Assembly: GCA_949841465.1 (NCBI GenBank) | Contig: CATKZW010000006.1 | Span: 1 to 64,000 of the forward strand | Reading direction: 5' to 3' | Length of the DNA: 64,000 nt | DNA from: an uncultured Oscillospiraceae bacterium | GTDB taxonomy: Bacteria > Bacillota > Clostridia > Oscillospirales > Oscillospiraceae | Part shown: one piece after another, positions 27,201-34,984 of the stretch | Position numbering within the stretch: position 1 is the stretch's first letter | Layout of the letters: every line of letters starts with the position of its first letter | The notes under the pieces: generated by a model | Databases searched by the model: none | Seen by the model: only the letters and a program-made list of their open reading frames with translations | What the model was told of the DNA's origin: nothing | Translations under genes and position numbers: made by a program

Positions 27201-27378
27201 TGAAGCGGGCCGCGTCCTCATCGGTGCTGGTGACGAAGCTGGTGGTGCCCAGGAAGCTGTCCAGCGCCGAGCGGTAGCTGTCCGCCAGGCCCGTGCCCAC
27301 CACGGACAGGACCAGCAGGCAGGCCATGACGGCGGAGATGCCCCTCATGACAGGTGCGAAATTTTTTGCTCTCATCAT
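24241..27378 (-). CDS. Membrane-anchored GH3 enzyme with permuted domain order
   Basis: 1045 residues from the ATG at 27378 (a second in-frame ATG follows directly; GGAGG fits either). A hydrophobic N-terminal segment (GISAVMACLLVLSVVGTGLA) and a C-terminal helix plus KKK tail (GALCAAAAAAWVVLTVLPDKKK) anchor it outside the cell. Order: the GH3 'C-terminal' sandwich comes first (EEGVVVMKNDNNALPL, VVVLINSGNTMVLK, GIYVGYKYFETRYYD, EVLYSFGHGLSYLDY), then a FnIII-like domain, a long unique insert, and last the TIM-barrel part (GILNGPKHMGFNDQEHNRGG; the nucleophile Asp is probably in GLISTDMM). This reversed layout exists in some Ruminococcus and Clostridium GH3 enzymes. Substrate is unknown. Confidence 0.85.
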   Translation of the reverse strand: MMRAKNFAPVMRGISAVMACLLVLSVVGTGLADSYRSALDSFLGTTSFVTSTDEDAARFKSDYATIEDMAAAAKALAVKEGEEGVVVMKNDNNALPLASNGAVALFGLAAYAPYPYTSGDLKAGNEDAVDLLQAFTEAGVTVNETVRDFYLNGILNKHTEMVPNMWTGEMQETVAYDNIYVASPGDMAEYQIVEVPPERYTEYGAPADWKSRIDKENTTAVCVFARGAGEGNTYAPGSALDFDGSATGKDPLALSDDELAVIDAAKETCSKVVVLINSGNTMVLKDIAKGGAHEVDGIAYIGVINDYQCTGIVKVLTGAVNATGALPDTYVADNASIPAVMNFGGGYYADYEIVGQNGTDPRYPGVDIANTEASSFGGSNTYNGGHFIVEAEGIYVGYKYFETRYYDCVMNLSYNAASGKGATQGSSWDYTQEVLYSFGHGLSYLDYTQTLKSVDVDKTPEGNVTAVVEIKNNSSQDGYFLAQLYVQQPYTDYDRQNNVEKSAVMFLNSGKAQVKAGGTAEVTITVPSKYLASYDYTNAKTYILDAGDYLFTAAPGSHAAVNNFLAHQGKTTADGMDADASGAVLTWTLGSLDKDTFSVENGTKVTNVADTADLNYWTGEQTVTYLSRQDWEGTYPINYNTDVQIKLADSPKKDEWIAQLRGQTYTIQDGSPAAEGGDKGVRFDTANIQYDQLADVNDPFWDTLVSSITIDEAVGAVIHGGSRSDVLTNVDNPVVIQNEGVSGFTATYTDEATGKNYRFNVHSQTLLASSFNPDLAYEWGLIEGNSGLWLQRFHLWGTGLTQRRTPYNGRNYEYISEDPMLTNRMGYGILQGCADKGILNGPKHMGFNDQEHNRGGVSAYMNEQKFRETDLRGFQGGLEDADGMAVMIAFNRIGATNASHHVGMLQSILRDEWAYTGLISTDMMNNLYYFNAESMVMAGITQVADFATEDNHINQGEGGVDKTWGYISVDTVKNDSALVEQARQNLKYQLYTFANSAIMNVSTEKVATWWDNALRNTTYISGALCAAAAAAWVVLTVLPDKKKEV

Positions 27379-27693
27379 TTTTCCTCCCTTAACGATTGCT
27401 GGATTCCGAGATTCGCCCATCCGCGGCAATCGCCGCGGGCGGGGTGATGGGGACAGTATATCATGCCGGACCGGGGAAAAACCATTTTTCTCGTGAACGG
27501 TCGCGGAAAGCCCGTATTCGGTAAAATGACCCAAAGCCCACCCCTGCTCCGCCGGCTTTTATGCAATGTTGACGTTGAAAAAATCGGCGGCTGGGAAAAT
27601 GCACAGAAACTATTTCTTTTTTTCGTGCCGTCTGGTATACTATTCCCGGAAACCGAATTTTGGCACAGCAGATATGCTGGGGGTGTGTAAGCT
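27379..27693. promoter_or_regulatory. Divergent regulatory region between GH3 and two-component genes
   Basis: 315 bases without a gene. Minus strand: an extended -10 TGATATACT (TATACT at 27455-27460) and, in the GH3 leader, a perfect hairpin CCGCGGC/GCCGCGG (27421-27438). Plus strand: extended -10 TGGTATACT (27633-27641) about 50 bases before the response-regulator start; its -35 is poor. A shared regulator-binding region is plausible because the response regulator is encoded on one side. Confidence 0.5.
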
Positions 27694-28404
27694 ATGGTCC
27701 GAATTGCGCTGGTGGAGGACGACGCTGAGTACCGCAGGGAGCTGACGGAATTTTTGAAGCGCTACGGCAGGGAGAGCGGGGAGCATTTCGCGGTCTCCGT
27801 CTTTTCCGACGGCGCGGAGATCGCCGAGGACTATAAGGCGGACTATGACATCATCCTGATGGACATCGCCATGCAGTATATGGACGGGATGCGCACCGCC
27901 GAGGCCATCCGCCAGGTGGACGACGAGGTGGTGATCATCTTTATCACCAACATGCCCCAGTTCGTCATGAAGGGCTATGAGGTGAGCGCGCTGGACTATG
28001 TGCTCAAGCCTATCTCCTACTTTGCCTTTTCCCAGCGGATGCAGCGGGCCCTGTCCCGCATGAGGAAACGCACCCGGCGGTATATCCCCATCCCCTTCAA
28101 GGGCGGGATGCGGAAGCTGGCGGTGTCCCAGATCACCTACGTGGAGGTGCGGGACCACGACCTCACCTACCACACCGTCTCCGAGGTGCTCCCCGCCAAG
28201 GGCACCCTCTCCGAGGCGGAGGCCCTGCTGGGCCCGGACGCCTTCTTCCGCTGCAACAAGTGCTATCTGGTGAGTTTGGAGCACATCGACAGCGTGGACA
28301 GCAGCGGCATCCTCATCGGCGGGGAACGCATCCAGGTGAGCCGGGCCCGGAAAAAGGCGCTGATGGACGCCCTCAACGATTATATCAACGAGGTGAGCAA
28401 ATGA
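27694..28404 (+). CDS. LytTR-family response regulator
   Basis: 236 residues. Receiver domain with acidic pocket VEDD at 7-10, phospho-acceptor Asp57 in IILMDIAMQYMDG, and the conserved Lys in LDYVLKPISYFAF. The C-terminal LytTR DNA-binding domain starts near 130 (YIPIPFKGGMRKLAVSQITYVEVRDHDLTYHT, FFRCNKCYLVSLEHIDSVDS). It belongs to the AgrA/LytR type. Its stop overlaps the start of the GHKL kinase (ATGA). No AgrB/AgrD-like peptide genes are near, so the signal is unlikely to be a locally made peptide; target candidates are the neighbouring glycosidase genes. Confidence 0.93.
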   Translation: MVRIALVEDDAEYRRELTEFLKRYGRESGEHFAVSVFSDGAEIAEDYKADYDIILMDIAMQYMDGMRTAEAIRQVDDEVVIIFITNMPQFVMKGYEVSALDYVLKPISYFAFSQRMQRALSRMRKRTRRYIPIPFKGGMRKLAVSQITYVEVRDHDLTYHTVSEVLPAKGTLSEAEALLGPDAFFRCNKCYLVSLEHIDSVDSSGILIGGERIQVSRARKKALMDALNDYINEVSK

Positions 28405-29756
28405 TCCCCCCCGACCTGTCCCACACCCCGGGGATCTACTACGCCCTGGCCTATTGGCTCAGCTGCACCTTTTATATCATGCGCAACCCCAGAAGGCTGT
28501 CGAAGGGGCGGCTGTGGGGGGTGCAGGCCGCCTTTTTCCTGGCCATCGCATCCTTCATGGCGGCCACAGATGGGGCGCCCTCCATCTGGTTCACCCCCTG
28601 CGTGTGCTTTTATGTCCTGCTTATGCTGCTGGACATCCGGATCTGCTGCGGCATGGACTGGCCGAGGACCGGCTACACCTGCATCCGGGCCTTTCTGCTG
28701 GGGGAATTCGCCGCCGCGCTGGAGTGGCAGCTGTTCTATTTCGGCCTCACCGCGCTGGGGCTCCCCCTGAGTATGCCGGTGAACCTGTGCTTCCTGGTGC
28801 TGTCCCACGGCCTCGTGTTCGGCGCCATGTCCCTGCTGGAGCGCGGGCGGCTGCCGGAAAACGAGCTGCCCGGCCTCACCTGGCGGGAGTTCGGCGGGGC
28901 CATGGTCATCTGCCTGTCTGCCTTTGTGGCCAGCAATCTCAGCTATGTCTCCCAGATGACCCCGTTCAGCAGCAGCTTTACCTCGGAAATCTTTATCATC
29001 CGGACCCTGGTGGACCTGGGCGGCCTGGCCATGCTCCATGCCCACCACGTCCAGCTCCAGGAGGTGAGCACCAAGCTGGAGATGGCCTACCTGCAGAATA
29101 TGCTGCAGATGCAGTACAACAACTACCGGGTCTCGGAGGAGAGCATCGCCCTGGTGAATCAGAAGTACCACGACCTGAAGCACCACATCGCCCTGCTGCG
29201 CTCCCAGGTCAGCTCCGGGGAGAAGCTGGCGTATCTGGACCGGATGGAGGAGGAGATCCGCACCTATGAGACCCAGAACAAGACGGGCAACCAGGTGCTG
29301 GACACCATCCTGACGGCCAAGAGCGCCCAGGGCCAGCGGGAGGGCGTCAGCCTCACCTGCGTGGCGGACGGGCAGGCGCTGGACTTCATGCACCCCATGG
29401 ACGTCAGCGCCCTGTTCGGCAACGCCCTGGACAACGCCATTGAGAGCGTAAAAAAGCTGGCGGACCCAGAAAAGCGGCTGATCCACGTGTCGGTGGCCCG
29501 GCAGAAGAATTTCCTCCGCATCCGGGTGGAAAACTGCTATGAGGGAGAGCTGCTCTTTGACCAGGGGATGCCCGCCACCACGAAAGAGGACGGCCGCTAT
29601 CACGGCTTTGGCCTGAAAAGCATCCAGAGCACCGCGGCCAAATACGACGGCTCCATGACCATCGCCGCCAAGGACGGATGGTTTGAGCTGCGGATTTTGA
29701 TCCCGCTGGCGCCGCCGGAATCAAAGGAGGAGACCGCTGATGGCGATCACGAATAA
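28401..29756 (+). CDS. GHKL-type sensor histidine kinase (AgrC-like)
   Basis: 451 residues from ATG 28401. Six or seven membrane helices fill residues 1-215, followed by a coiled-coil linker (LQEVSTKLEMAYLQNMLQMQ). The H-box is YHDLKHHIALL (His257), the N-box LFGNALDNAIESV, and the G-box GFGLKSIQ: features of the HPK10/GHKL group that pairs with LytTR regulators. The gene overlaps the regulator by four bases and the first GH78 gene by 17 bases, an arrangement that ties sensing and glycan enzymes into one transcript. Confidence 0.92.
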   Translation: MIPPDLSHTPGIYYALAYWLSCTFYIMRNPRRLSKGRLWGVQAAFFLAIASFMAATDGAPSIWFTPCVCFYVLLMLLDIRICCGMDWPRTGYTCIRAFLLGEFAAALEWQLFYFGLTALGLPLSMPVNLCFLVLSHGLVFGAMSLLERGRLPENELPGLTWREFGGAMVICLSAFVASNLSYVSQMTPFSSSFTSEIFIIRTLVDLGGLAMLHAHHVQLQEVSTKLEMAYLQNMLQMQYNNYRVSEESIALVNQKYHDLKHHIALLRSQVSSGEKLAYLDRMEEEIRTYETQNKTGNQVLDTILTAKSAQGQREGVSLTCVADGQALDFMHPMDVSALFGNALDNAIESVKKLADPEKRLIHVSVARQKNFLRIRVENCYEGELLFDQGMPATTKEDGRYHGFGLKSIQSTAAKYDGSMTIAAKDGWFELRILIPLAPPESKEETADGDHE

Positions 29757-31305
29757 AATTGAGAACTTTCATATGGAGGTAAACGGCGCGTTTGCAGACA
29801 AGGCCCAGGCGCTGACGCCCACCCTGCTGGAGCGCACGGTCAGCCCCGTGGGCACGGTGGAGATAACGCCCCGGGGCCCGGACTACGCCGCCGCCCCGGC
29901 GGAGCGGGGCTTTGACCGCTCCCTCCCGCTGGGGAGGGGCGGACGGGTGTGCCTGGATTTCGGGGACCATCAGGTGGGCTATGTGTCCTTCACCCTGACC
30001 CCCGTGGGCAGCCCCCCGGACGCCCCCGTCTTCCTCCGGCTGAAATTCGGCGAGATTCCCTATGAGATCGCCGCCGACCTGTCCGGCTATGAGGGGGAGG
30101 TCAGCCGCTCCTGGATTCAGGAGGAGCTGCTCCATATCGACGTGGTGCCCGCCGTGGTCCGCCTGCCCCGGCGGTATGCGTTCCGCTATCTGGAGGTGAC
30201 GGTGATTGACACCTCCCCCAAGTACAAGGTGGTGCTCAGCGGCGTGACCTGCACCGCCGTCACCTCCGCCGACCGGTCCGCCCTCACCCCGCTGAAAACC
30301 GCCGACCCGGAGCTGATTCAGCTGGACCGGGTGTCCCTCAAGACCATGGAGGACTGCATGCAGACGGTGTTCGAGGACGGCCCCAAGCGGGACCGGCGGC
30401 TGTGGCTGGGCGACCTGCGCCTCCAGGCCCAGACCAACTATATGACGTTCCGAAATAACGGCCTGGTGAAGCGGTGCCTGTACCTGTTTGCCGGGCTGAC
30501 CCAGAACGAGGGCCGGGTGGGGGCCTGCCTCTTCCTGGAGCCCGCGCCCCAGGTGGATGACACCGCCCTGTTCGACTACTCCCTGTTTTTTGTCTCCTGC
30601 CTCCATGATTACTATGAGGCCACCGGCGACCGGGAGACGCTGGCGGAGCTGGCCCCCACCGCCCGGCGGCAGATTGAGCTGGCCCTGAGGGAGCTGGACG
30701 GGCGGGGGATCGTCGCCGACAGGGACACCTGGTGGTGCTTCCTGGACTGGGGGGACGGGCTGAACAAGCAGGCCGGGGCCCAGGCCGTCCTCATCTACGC
30801 CCTGAAACAGGCCGGACAGCTGGCCGCGTGGCTGGAGGACCCGGCCTGGGGGGAGCAGTGCCGGGGGCACATTGACCGGCTCACCCGGGCGGCCGTCGAG
30901 CACCTGTGGGACGAGGAGCGGGGCTTCTTCGTCAGCGGAGCGGAGCGGCAGGTGTCCTGGGCCTCCCAGGTCTGGTTTGTGCTGGCGGGGGTGTTCGGCC
31001 GGAAGGAGAACGTCCGCCTGCTGGAACGGCTGATGGAGGAGGACCCCGGCGTGCCCATGGTGACGCCCTACATGTACCACCACTTCATCCAGGCCCTGAT
31101 GGACAGCGGCCTGAAAGAAAGGGCTGTGGAATATTTGAAGGAGTACTGGGGCGGGATGCTCCGGGACGGGGCGGACACCTTCTGGGAGCTGTACGACCCC
31201 AGGGACCGGTACGCCTCCCCCTACGGCTCCCGGGCGGTGAACAGCTTCTGCCACGCCTGGAGCAGCACGCCCGCCTACTTCATCCGCAGATACCTGGACA
31301 GCTGA
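29740..31305 (+). CDS. Alpha-L-rhamnosidase-like GH78 protein (short form)
   Basis: 521 residues, no signal peptide. A short N-terminal beta-sandwich (FGDHQVGYVSFTLTPVG, LRLKFGEIPYEIA, RYAFRYLEVTVID) leads into an (alpha/alpha)6 barrel with GH78-type motifs: FEDGPKRDRRLWLGDLRLQAQ, WWCFLDWGDGLNKQAG, YHHFIQALMDSG, EYWGGMLRDGADTFWELYDP and the end NSFCHAWSSTPAYFIRRYL. It is shorter than classical GH78 enzymes, which carry extra beta domains. The start has AAAGGAGG and lies inside the kinase gene. Predicted to remove rhamnosyl (or related) residues from imported oligosaccharides. Confidence 0.8.
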   Translation: MAITNKIENFHMEVNGAFADKAQALTPTLLERTVSPVGTVEITPRGPDYAAAPAERGFDRSLPLGRGGRVCLDFGDHQVGYVSFTLTPVGSPPDAPVFLRLKFGEIPYEIAADLSGYEGEVSRSWIQEELLHIDVVPAVVRLPRRYAFRYLEVTVIDTSPKYKVVLSGVTCTAVTSADRSALTPLKTADPELIQLDRVSLKTMEDCMQTVFEDGPKRDRRLWLGDLRLQAQTNYMTFRNNGLVKRCLYLFAGLTQNEGRVGACLFLEPAPQVDDTALFDYSLFFVSCLHDYYEATGDRETLAELAPTARRQIELALRELDGRGIVADRDTWWCFLDWGDGLNKQAGAQAVLIYALKQAGQLAAWLEDPAWGEQCRGHIDRLTRAAVEHLWDEERGFFVSGAERQVSWASQVWFVLAGVFGRKENVRLLERLMEEDPGVPMVTPYMYHHFIQALMDSGLKERAVEYLKEYWGGMLRDGADTFWELYDPRDRYASPYGSRAVNSFCHAWSSTPAYFIRRYLDS

Positions 31306-31318
31306 GCGGCCGCTGCGG

Positions 31319-31391
31319 TTTGCGCAGGTAAAACGACCGATTGCGCAAAACGCTTGATTTCCGATTCCTCCAATGCTATAGTTTGTGCAAA
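31319..31391 (+). promoter_or_regulatory. Promoter for GH43-GH78 genes with repeated TTTGYGCA motif
   Basis: TTGATT (31354-31359), 17-base spacer and TATAGT (31377-31382) form a good promoter. Around it a motif recurs: TTTGCGCA (31319-31326), the palindrome TTGCGCAA followed by AA (31341-31350), and TTTGTGCAAA (31382-31391), at centre distances of about 22 and 42 bases. This is a candidate operator array. Confidence 0.6.
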
Positions 31392-31411
31392 ATGGACTAG
31401 GAGGAATCCAC

Positions 31412-32878
31412 ATGAAAACCAAGCAGGCTTTCAACCCCTATCTGCCCAGCTGGGAGTATATCCCCGACGCGGAGCCCCACATTGTGGACGGCCGGGTGTA
31501 CGTCTACGGTTCCCACGACCTGTTCAACGGCGTCAACTTCTGCTTGGGGGACTATATGTGCTGGTCCGCCCCGGTGGACGACCTGGGGAACTGGACCTGT
31601 CACGGCTGCATCTTCAAGCGGGAGCAGGACCCCGCCGCCCCCAGAATCCGGGTGACCAACGGCCTGGCCGCGCCGGACATGGTGGCGGGCCCGGACGGGC
31701 GGTACTATCTCTATTACTTCATGGGCGGCACCAAGATGATCTCGGTGGCGGTGTGCGACGAGCCCGCGGGCAAATATGAGTTCTACGGCTATGTGAAATA
31801 CAAGGACGGCACCCCCATCGGCAAGCGGGGCGAGCCCTTCCAGTTCGACCCCGGCTGCCTCATGGACGAGGACGGGCGGCTGTACCTGTACACCGGCTTC
31901 GCCTTCGGCGGCAACCCCATTCTGCTGGACGGCTCCAAGCCCACCACGGAGGGGCCCATGTGGTTCGAACTGGACCCCGGCGACATGCTCACCGTCATCT
32001 CCGGCGACGAACTGAACTACCTGGACGTGCTCACCGGGGAGAAGGCCAAGGGCACCCCCTATGAGGCCCAGCCCTTCGGCGAGGCCAGCTCCATGCGGAA
32101 GTTCGGCGGGAAGTATTATTTCATCTACTCCTCCCTGAACAGCCACAACCTCTGCTACGCCGTCAGCGACCGGCCCACGGGGGGCTTTGCCTACGGCGGC
32201 GTGCTGGTGAGCTGCGGCGACGTGGGCCTGCCGGGGGCGCCCGACGTGGACCACGCCCGGATGTGCACCGGCAACACCCACGGCAGCCTCATTGAGATCG
32301 GCGGGAGGCACTACGTGTTCTACCACCGCCACTCCAACCGGAAGCAGTCCTCCCGGCAGGGCTGCGCGGAGCAGATCCGGTTTGAGGACGGGAGGTTTTA
32401 TCAGGCGGAGATGACCTCCTGCGGCCTGAACGGGGGGCCACTGAAGGGCGTGGGGCACTACCCGGCCTACATCGCCTGCAGCGTCTACGGCAAAAACGGC
32501 ACCCGGTTCATGTCCATGGTGAAGTACCGCAAGGGCGACAATCCTTTCCTTACCCAGAGGGGCGGCGACCGGGAGGAGGGGCCCGACCAGTATGTGTCCA
32601 ACTTCTGCACCGGCTGCACCGTGGGCTTCAAATACTTCGACCTGCGGGAGACCAGGGAGGTCACCGTCAACCTCCAGGGCTATGGAAACGGCTGCGCCGT
32701 GACGGTCCGCCGGGAGGAGCACGGAGAGGTTATCTGCCGCATCCCGGTGGAGACCTGCACCGCCCAGAGGGGATTCACCGGCAGGCTCCCGGAGGGCCTG
32801 GGGGAGAGGGAAGCCCTGTACTTCAGCGTGGAGGGCAAGGGCGGCACCTTTGACTTCGTGTCTTTTGACTTGAAATAA
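31412..32878 (+). CDS. Glycoside hydrolase family 43 protein
   Basis: 488 residues from ATG 31412 (AGGAGG seven bases upstream). N-terminal five-bladed beta-propeller of the GH43 type: NPYLPSWEYIPDAEPHIVDGR (split around Asp), VYVYGSHDLFNG, APDMVAGPDGRYYLYYF, FDPGCLMDEDGRLYLYTGF, FGEASSMRKFGGKYYFIYS and NTHGSLIEIGGRHYVFYHRHS. The C-terminal ~120 residues form a beta-sandwich, probably carbohydrate binding. No signal peptide. Family activities include arabinofuranosidase, xylosidase and galactosidase; beside two GH78 proteins a pectin or rhamnogalacturonan side-chain role is likely. Confidence 0.85.
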   Translation: MKTKQAFNPYLPSWEYIPDAEPHIVDGRVYVYGSHDLFNGVNFCLGDYMCWSAPVDDLGNWTCHGCIFKREQDPAAPRIRVTNGLAAPDMVAGPDGRYYLYYFMGGTKMISVAVCDEPAGKYEFYGYVKYKDGTPIGKRGEPFQFDPGCLMDEDGRLYLYTGFAFGGNPILLDGSKPTTEGPMWFELDPGDMLTVISGDELNYLDVLTGEKAKGTPYEAQPFGEASSMRKFGGKYYFIYSSLNSHNLCYAVSDRPTGGFAYGGVLVSCGDVGLPGAPDVDHARMCTGNTHGSLIEIGGRHYVFYHRHSNRKQSSRQGCAEQIRFEDGRFYQAEMTSCGLNGGPLKGVGHYPAYIACSVYGKNGTRFMSMVKYRKGDNPFLTQRGGDREEGPDQYVSNFCTGCTVGFKYFDLRETREVTVNLQGYGNGCAVTVRREEHGEVICRIPVETCTAQRGFTGRLPEGLGEREALYFSVEGKGGTFDFVSFDLK

Positions 32879-32936
32879 CGATAAGGCGGGGAGGGCGGCG
32901 CCCTTCCCGTCTGAGTCTTTAAAGGAGTGTGCAGAC

Positions 32937-34898
32937 ATGACGAACGGTTATTGGCTTTGGTATCCCGGCGACTTCGAGCTCTATCACAGGATGCGGCAGG
33001 ACTTCAGCCGGGTGGAGCGGGGCTTCGGCTGGCCCGCCTTCTGGAAAAGCGAGGGGTTCCGAAACAGGGTGGCGTTCCGCCGGAAATACGCGCTGGCGCG
33101 GGAGACGCGGTTCTGCGTTCACAGCAGGGCGGTGGGCCATGTGCTGGTGGGGGAGAAAAAGTATCCCTTCGGGCAGGTGATCTGCTGTCCGGCGGGGGAG
33201 GTCTCCATCTCGGTCCACGCCGCCCAAATCGAGGCGTTCCCCTGCGTGTATATCGAGGGGGAGGCGGTGCGCTCCGATGAGGGCTGGTACGTGGAGGATT
33301 ACGCCCAGCCCCCCGTCCCCGCTGGGTGCAGCCGGTATTTCACCAGCCCCGCCCAGGACCCCGCCCGCTGGGACTACAGCGAGAAGACCTGTCTTCCCGT
33401 GAAAACGGAGCGGGTGGACGGCGGCGTGCTCTACCAGTTCGAGACGGAGCTCACCGCCGTGCTGTGGGCCAGGTGCGGCCGGGAACGCCTGGAGGGGATG
33501 GTCATTTACTGCGGGGAGTCCCGGGAGGAGGCGCTGGACCGGGAGCACTGCTACTACAGCTGGAGGCCGGACCCGGACACCGGCAAAACGCCCCGGTGCG
33601 CCGTGCGCTTTGCCTTCATCCCCGGCGGGGAGGTGGAGCTGGCCGCCGTCCACCAGTATGTGGACATCCCCGTGCGGGCCAAATTTGCCTGCGGCGACCC
33701 GGTGCTGGACAAAATCTGGTCGGTGGCGGAGCACACCTTCCGGCTGTGCAGCGGGATCTTCTTCATCGACGGGGTGAAGCGGGACCGGTGGATCTGGTCC
33801 GGGGACGCCTATCAGAGCCTGTTTGTCAACCGCTATCTCATGGCCGACCCGGATATTGAGCGGCGCACCCTGCTGGCCCTCCGGGGAAACGACCCCATGA
33901 CAAGGCACATCAACACCATCATGGACTACTCCCTGCTGTGGGTGCTGGGGGTGAAGGAGCACTTCGACGATTACGGGGACCGGGACTTTTTGGAGCTGGT
34001 CTATCCCAAGGTGTGCTCCCTGCTGGAGTTCTGCGGGAAGAGCCTGGACGGCCGGGGCTTTCTCACCCCCCGGGAGGGGGACTGGGTGTTCATCGACTGG
34101 GCGGACCTGGACAAGGACGGGCCGCTGGGCGCGGAGCAGATGCTGCTGTGCGCCTGCTGGGAGGCCGCGGCGCGGCTGTCCCAGGCGCTGGGGCGGGACG
34201 GCTCCCCGTACCGTGCCCGACGGGAGCGGCTGGCGGAACAGATTGAGCGCTGTTATTGGGACGGGGAGCTGGGGGCCTATGTGGACTCCTTCACGTCGGG
34301 GCGGCGGCACGTCTCCCGGCAGACCAACCTGCTGGCCGTCCGCTGCGGCGTGGCGGACGCCGCCAAAACGGAGCTGATCCTGAAAAACGTCATCGACAAC
34401 CCGGCGGTGCCCCCCATCACCACGCCCTACTTCAACTTCTTCCAGCTGGACGTGCTGGCGGCCTGCGGGCGGCTGGACCAGGTGATGGAGGCGCTGCGCG
34501 GCTACTGGGGCGGCATGCTGGACCGGGGGGCGGTCACCTTCTGGGAGGAGTTCGACCCCGCCGTCACGGGTCCGGAGCAGTACGACATGTACGGCGACAA
34601 ATTCGGCAAGAGCCTGTGCCACGCCTGGGCGGCCAGCCCCATCTACCTGCTGGGGCGGTACTTCGCGGGCCTGCGCCGGAGCGGGGAGGGCTTCGTGCTG
34701 GAGCCCCGGCTGGAGTATCTGCCCCGCCTGGACTGCACCCTTCCCATCGGCGCGGGGGACGGCTTTGTTCATATACGCTGGGACGGCGGGACGCTACGGG
34801 TGGAGACCAACCGGGAGGGCGGAGTGCTGCTGGCCGGCGGCAGGCGGTACGATCTGCCCGCCGGAAAGGCTTTGGTCCTCGGGGAGGCGGAGCTTTGA
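32937..34898 (+). CDS. Alpha-L-rhamnosidase, GH78 family
   Basis: 653 residues, cytoplasmic. N-terminal beta-domain binds the barrel (FCVHSRAVGHVLVGEKKYPFG split, SISVHAAQIEAFPCVYIEG), then the (alpha/alpha)6 barrel with DGVKRDRWIWSGDAYQS, DYSLLWVLGVKEHFDDYGD, DWVFIDWADLDKDGPLGAEQ, QTNLLAVRCGV, TTPYFNFFQLDVLA, YWGGMLDRGAVTFWEEFDP and SLCHAWAASPIYLLGRYF; a C-terminal beta sandwich ends the protein. AAAGGAG precedes the ATG, and a hairpin (GGGAGGGCG/CGCCCTTCCC, ~32888-32909) lies between it and GH43. Related to the 521-residue protein two genes upstream but with full accessory domains. Confidence 0.9.
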   Translation: MTNGYWLWYPGDFELYHRMRQDFSRVERGFGWPAFWKSEGFRNRVAFRRKYALARETRFCVHSRAVGHVLVGEKKYPFGQVICCPAGEVSISVHAAQIEAFPCVYIEGEAVRSDEGWYVEDYAQPPVPAGCSRYFTSPAQDPARWDYSEKTCLPVKTERVDGGVLYQFETELTAVLWARCGRERLEGMVIYCGESREEALDREHCYYSWRPDPDTGKTPRCAVRFAFIPGGEVELAAVHQYVDIPVRAKFACGDPVLDKIWSVAEHTFRLCSGIFFIDGVKRDRWIWSGDAYQSLFVNRYLMADPDIERRTLLALRGNDPMTRHINTIMDYSLLWVLGVKEHFDDYGDRDFLELVYPKVCSLLEFCGKSLDGRGFLTPREGDWVFIDWADLDKDGPLGAEQMLLCACWEAAARLSQALGRDGSPYRARRERLAEQIERCYWDGELGAYVDSFTSGRRHVSRQTNLLAVRCGVADAAKTELILKNVIDNPAVPPITTPYFNFFQLDVLAACGRLDQVMEALRGYWGGMLDRGAVTFWEEFDPAVTGPEQYDMYGDKFGKSLCHAWAASPIYLLGRYFAGLRRSGEGFVLEPRLEYLPRLDCTLPIGAGDGFVHIRWDGGTLRVETNREGGVLLAGGRRYDLPAGKALVLGEAEL

Positions 34899-34920
34899 GT
34901 CCGGGAGCCGATTTGCCCGC

Positions 34921-34949
34921 TTGACTGCCGGCTGCCGATGGGATATAAT
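34921..34949 (+). promoter_or_regulatory. Strong promoter of the TerB/ATPase/helicase cassette
   Basis: TTGACT (34921-34926), 17-base spacer, TATAAT (34944-34949). Transcription would start near 34956, about 30 bases before the TerB gene. Confidence 0.85.
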
Positions 34950-34984
34950 GATGCCGAACATTTGAACGAAAAGGGGGGAGGAGC

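Noticed and set aside
27379-29756. An agr-type peptide quorum-sensing locus
   Set aside because: The LytTR/GHKL pair fits, but no AgrB-like protease or AgrD-like peptide ORF was found on either strand nearby.
31385-31411. Upstream extension of the GH43 ORF
   Set aside because: The frame is open but overlaps the promoter region; AGGAGG supports ATG 31412.
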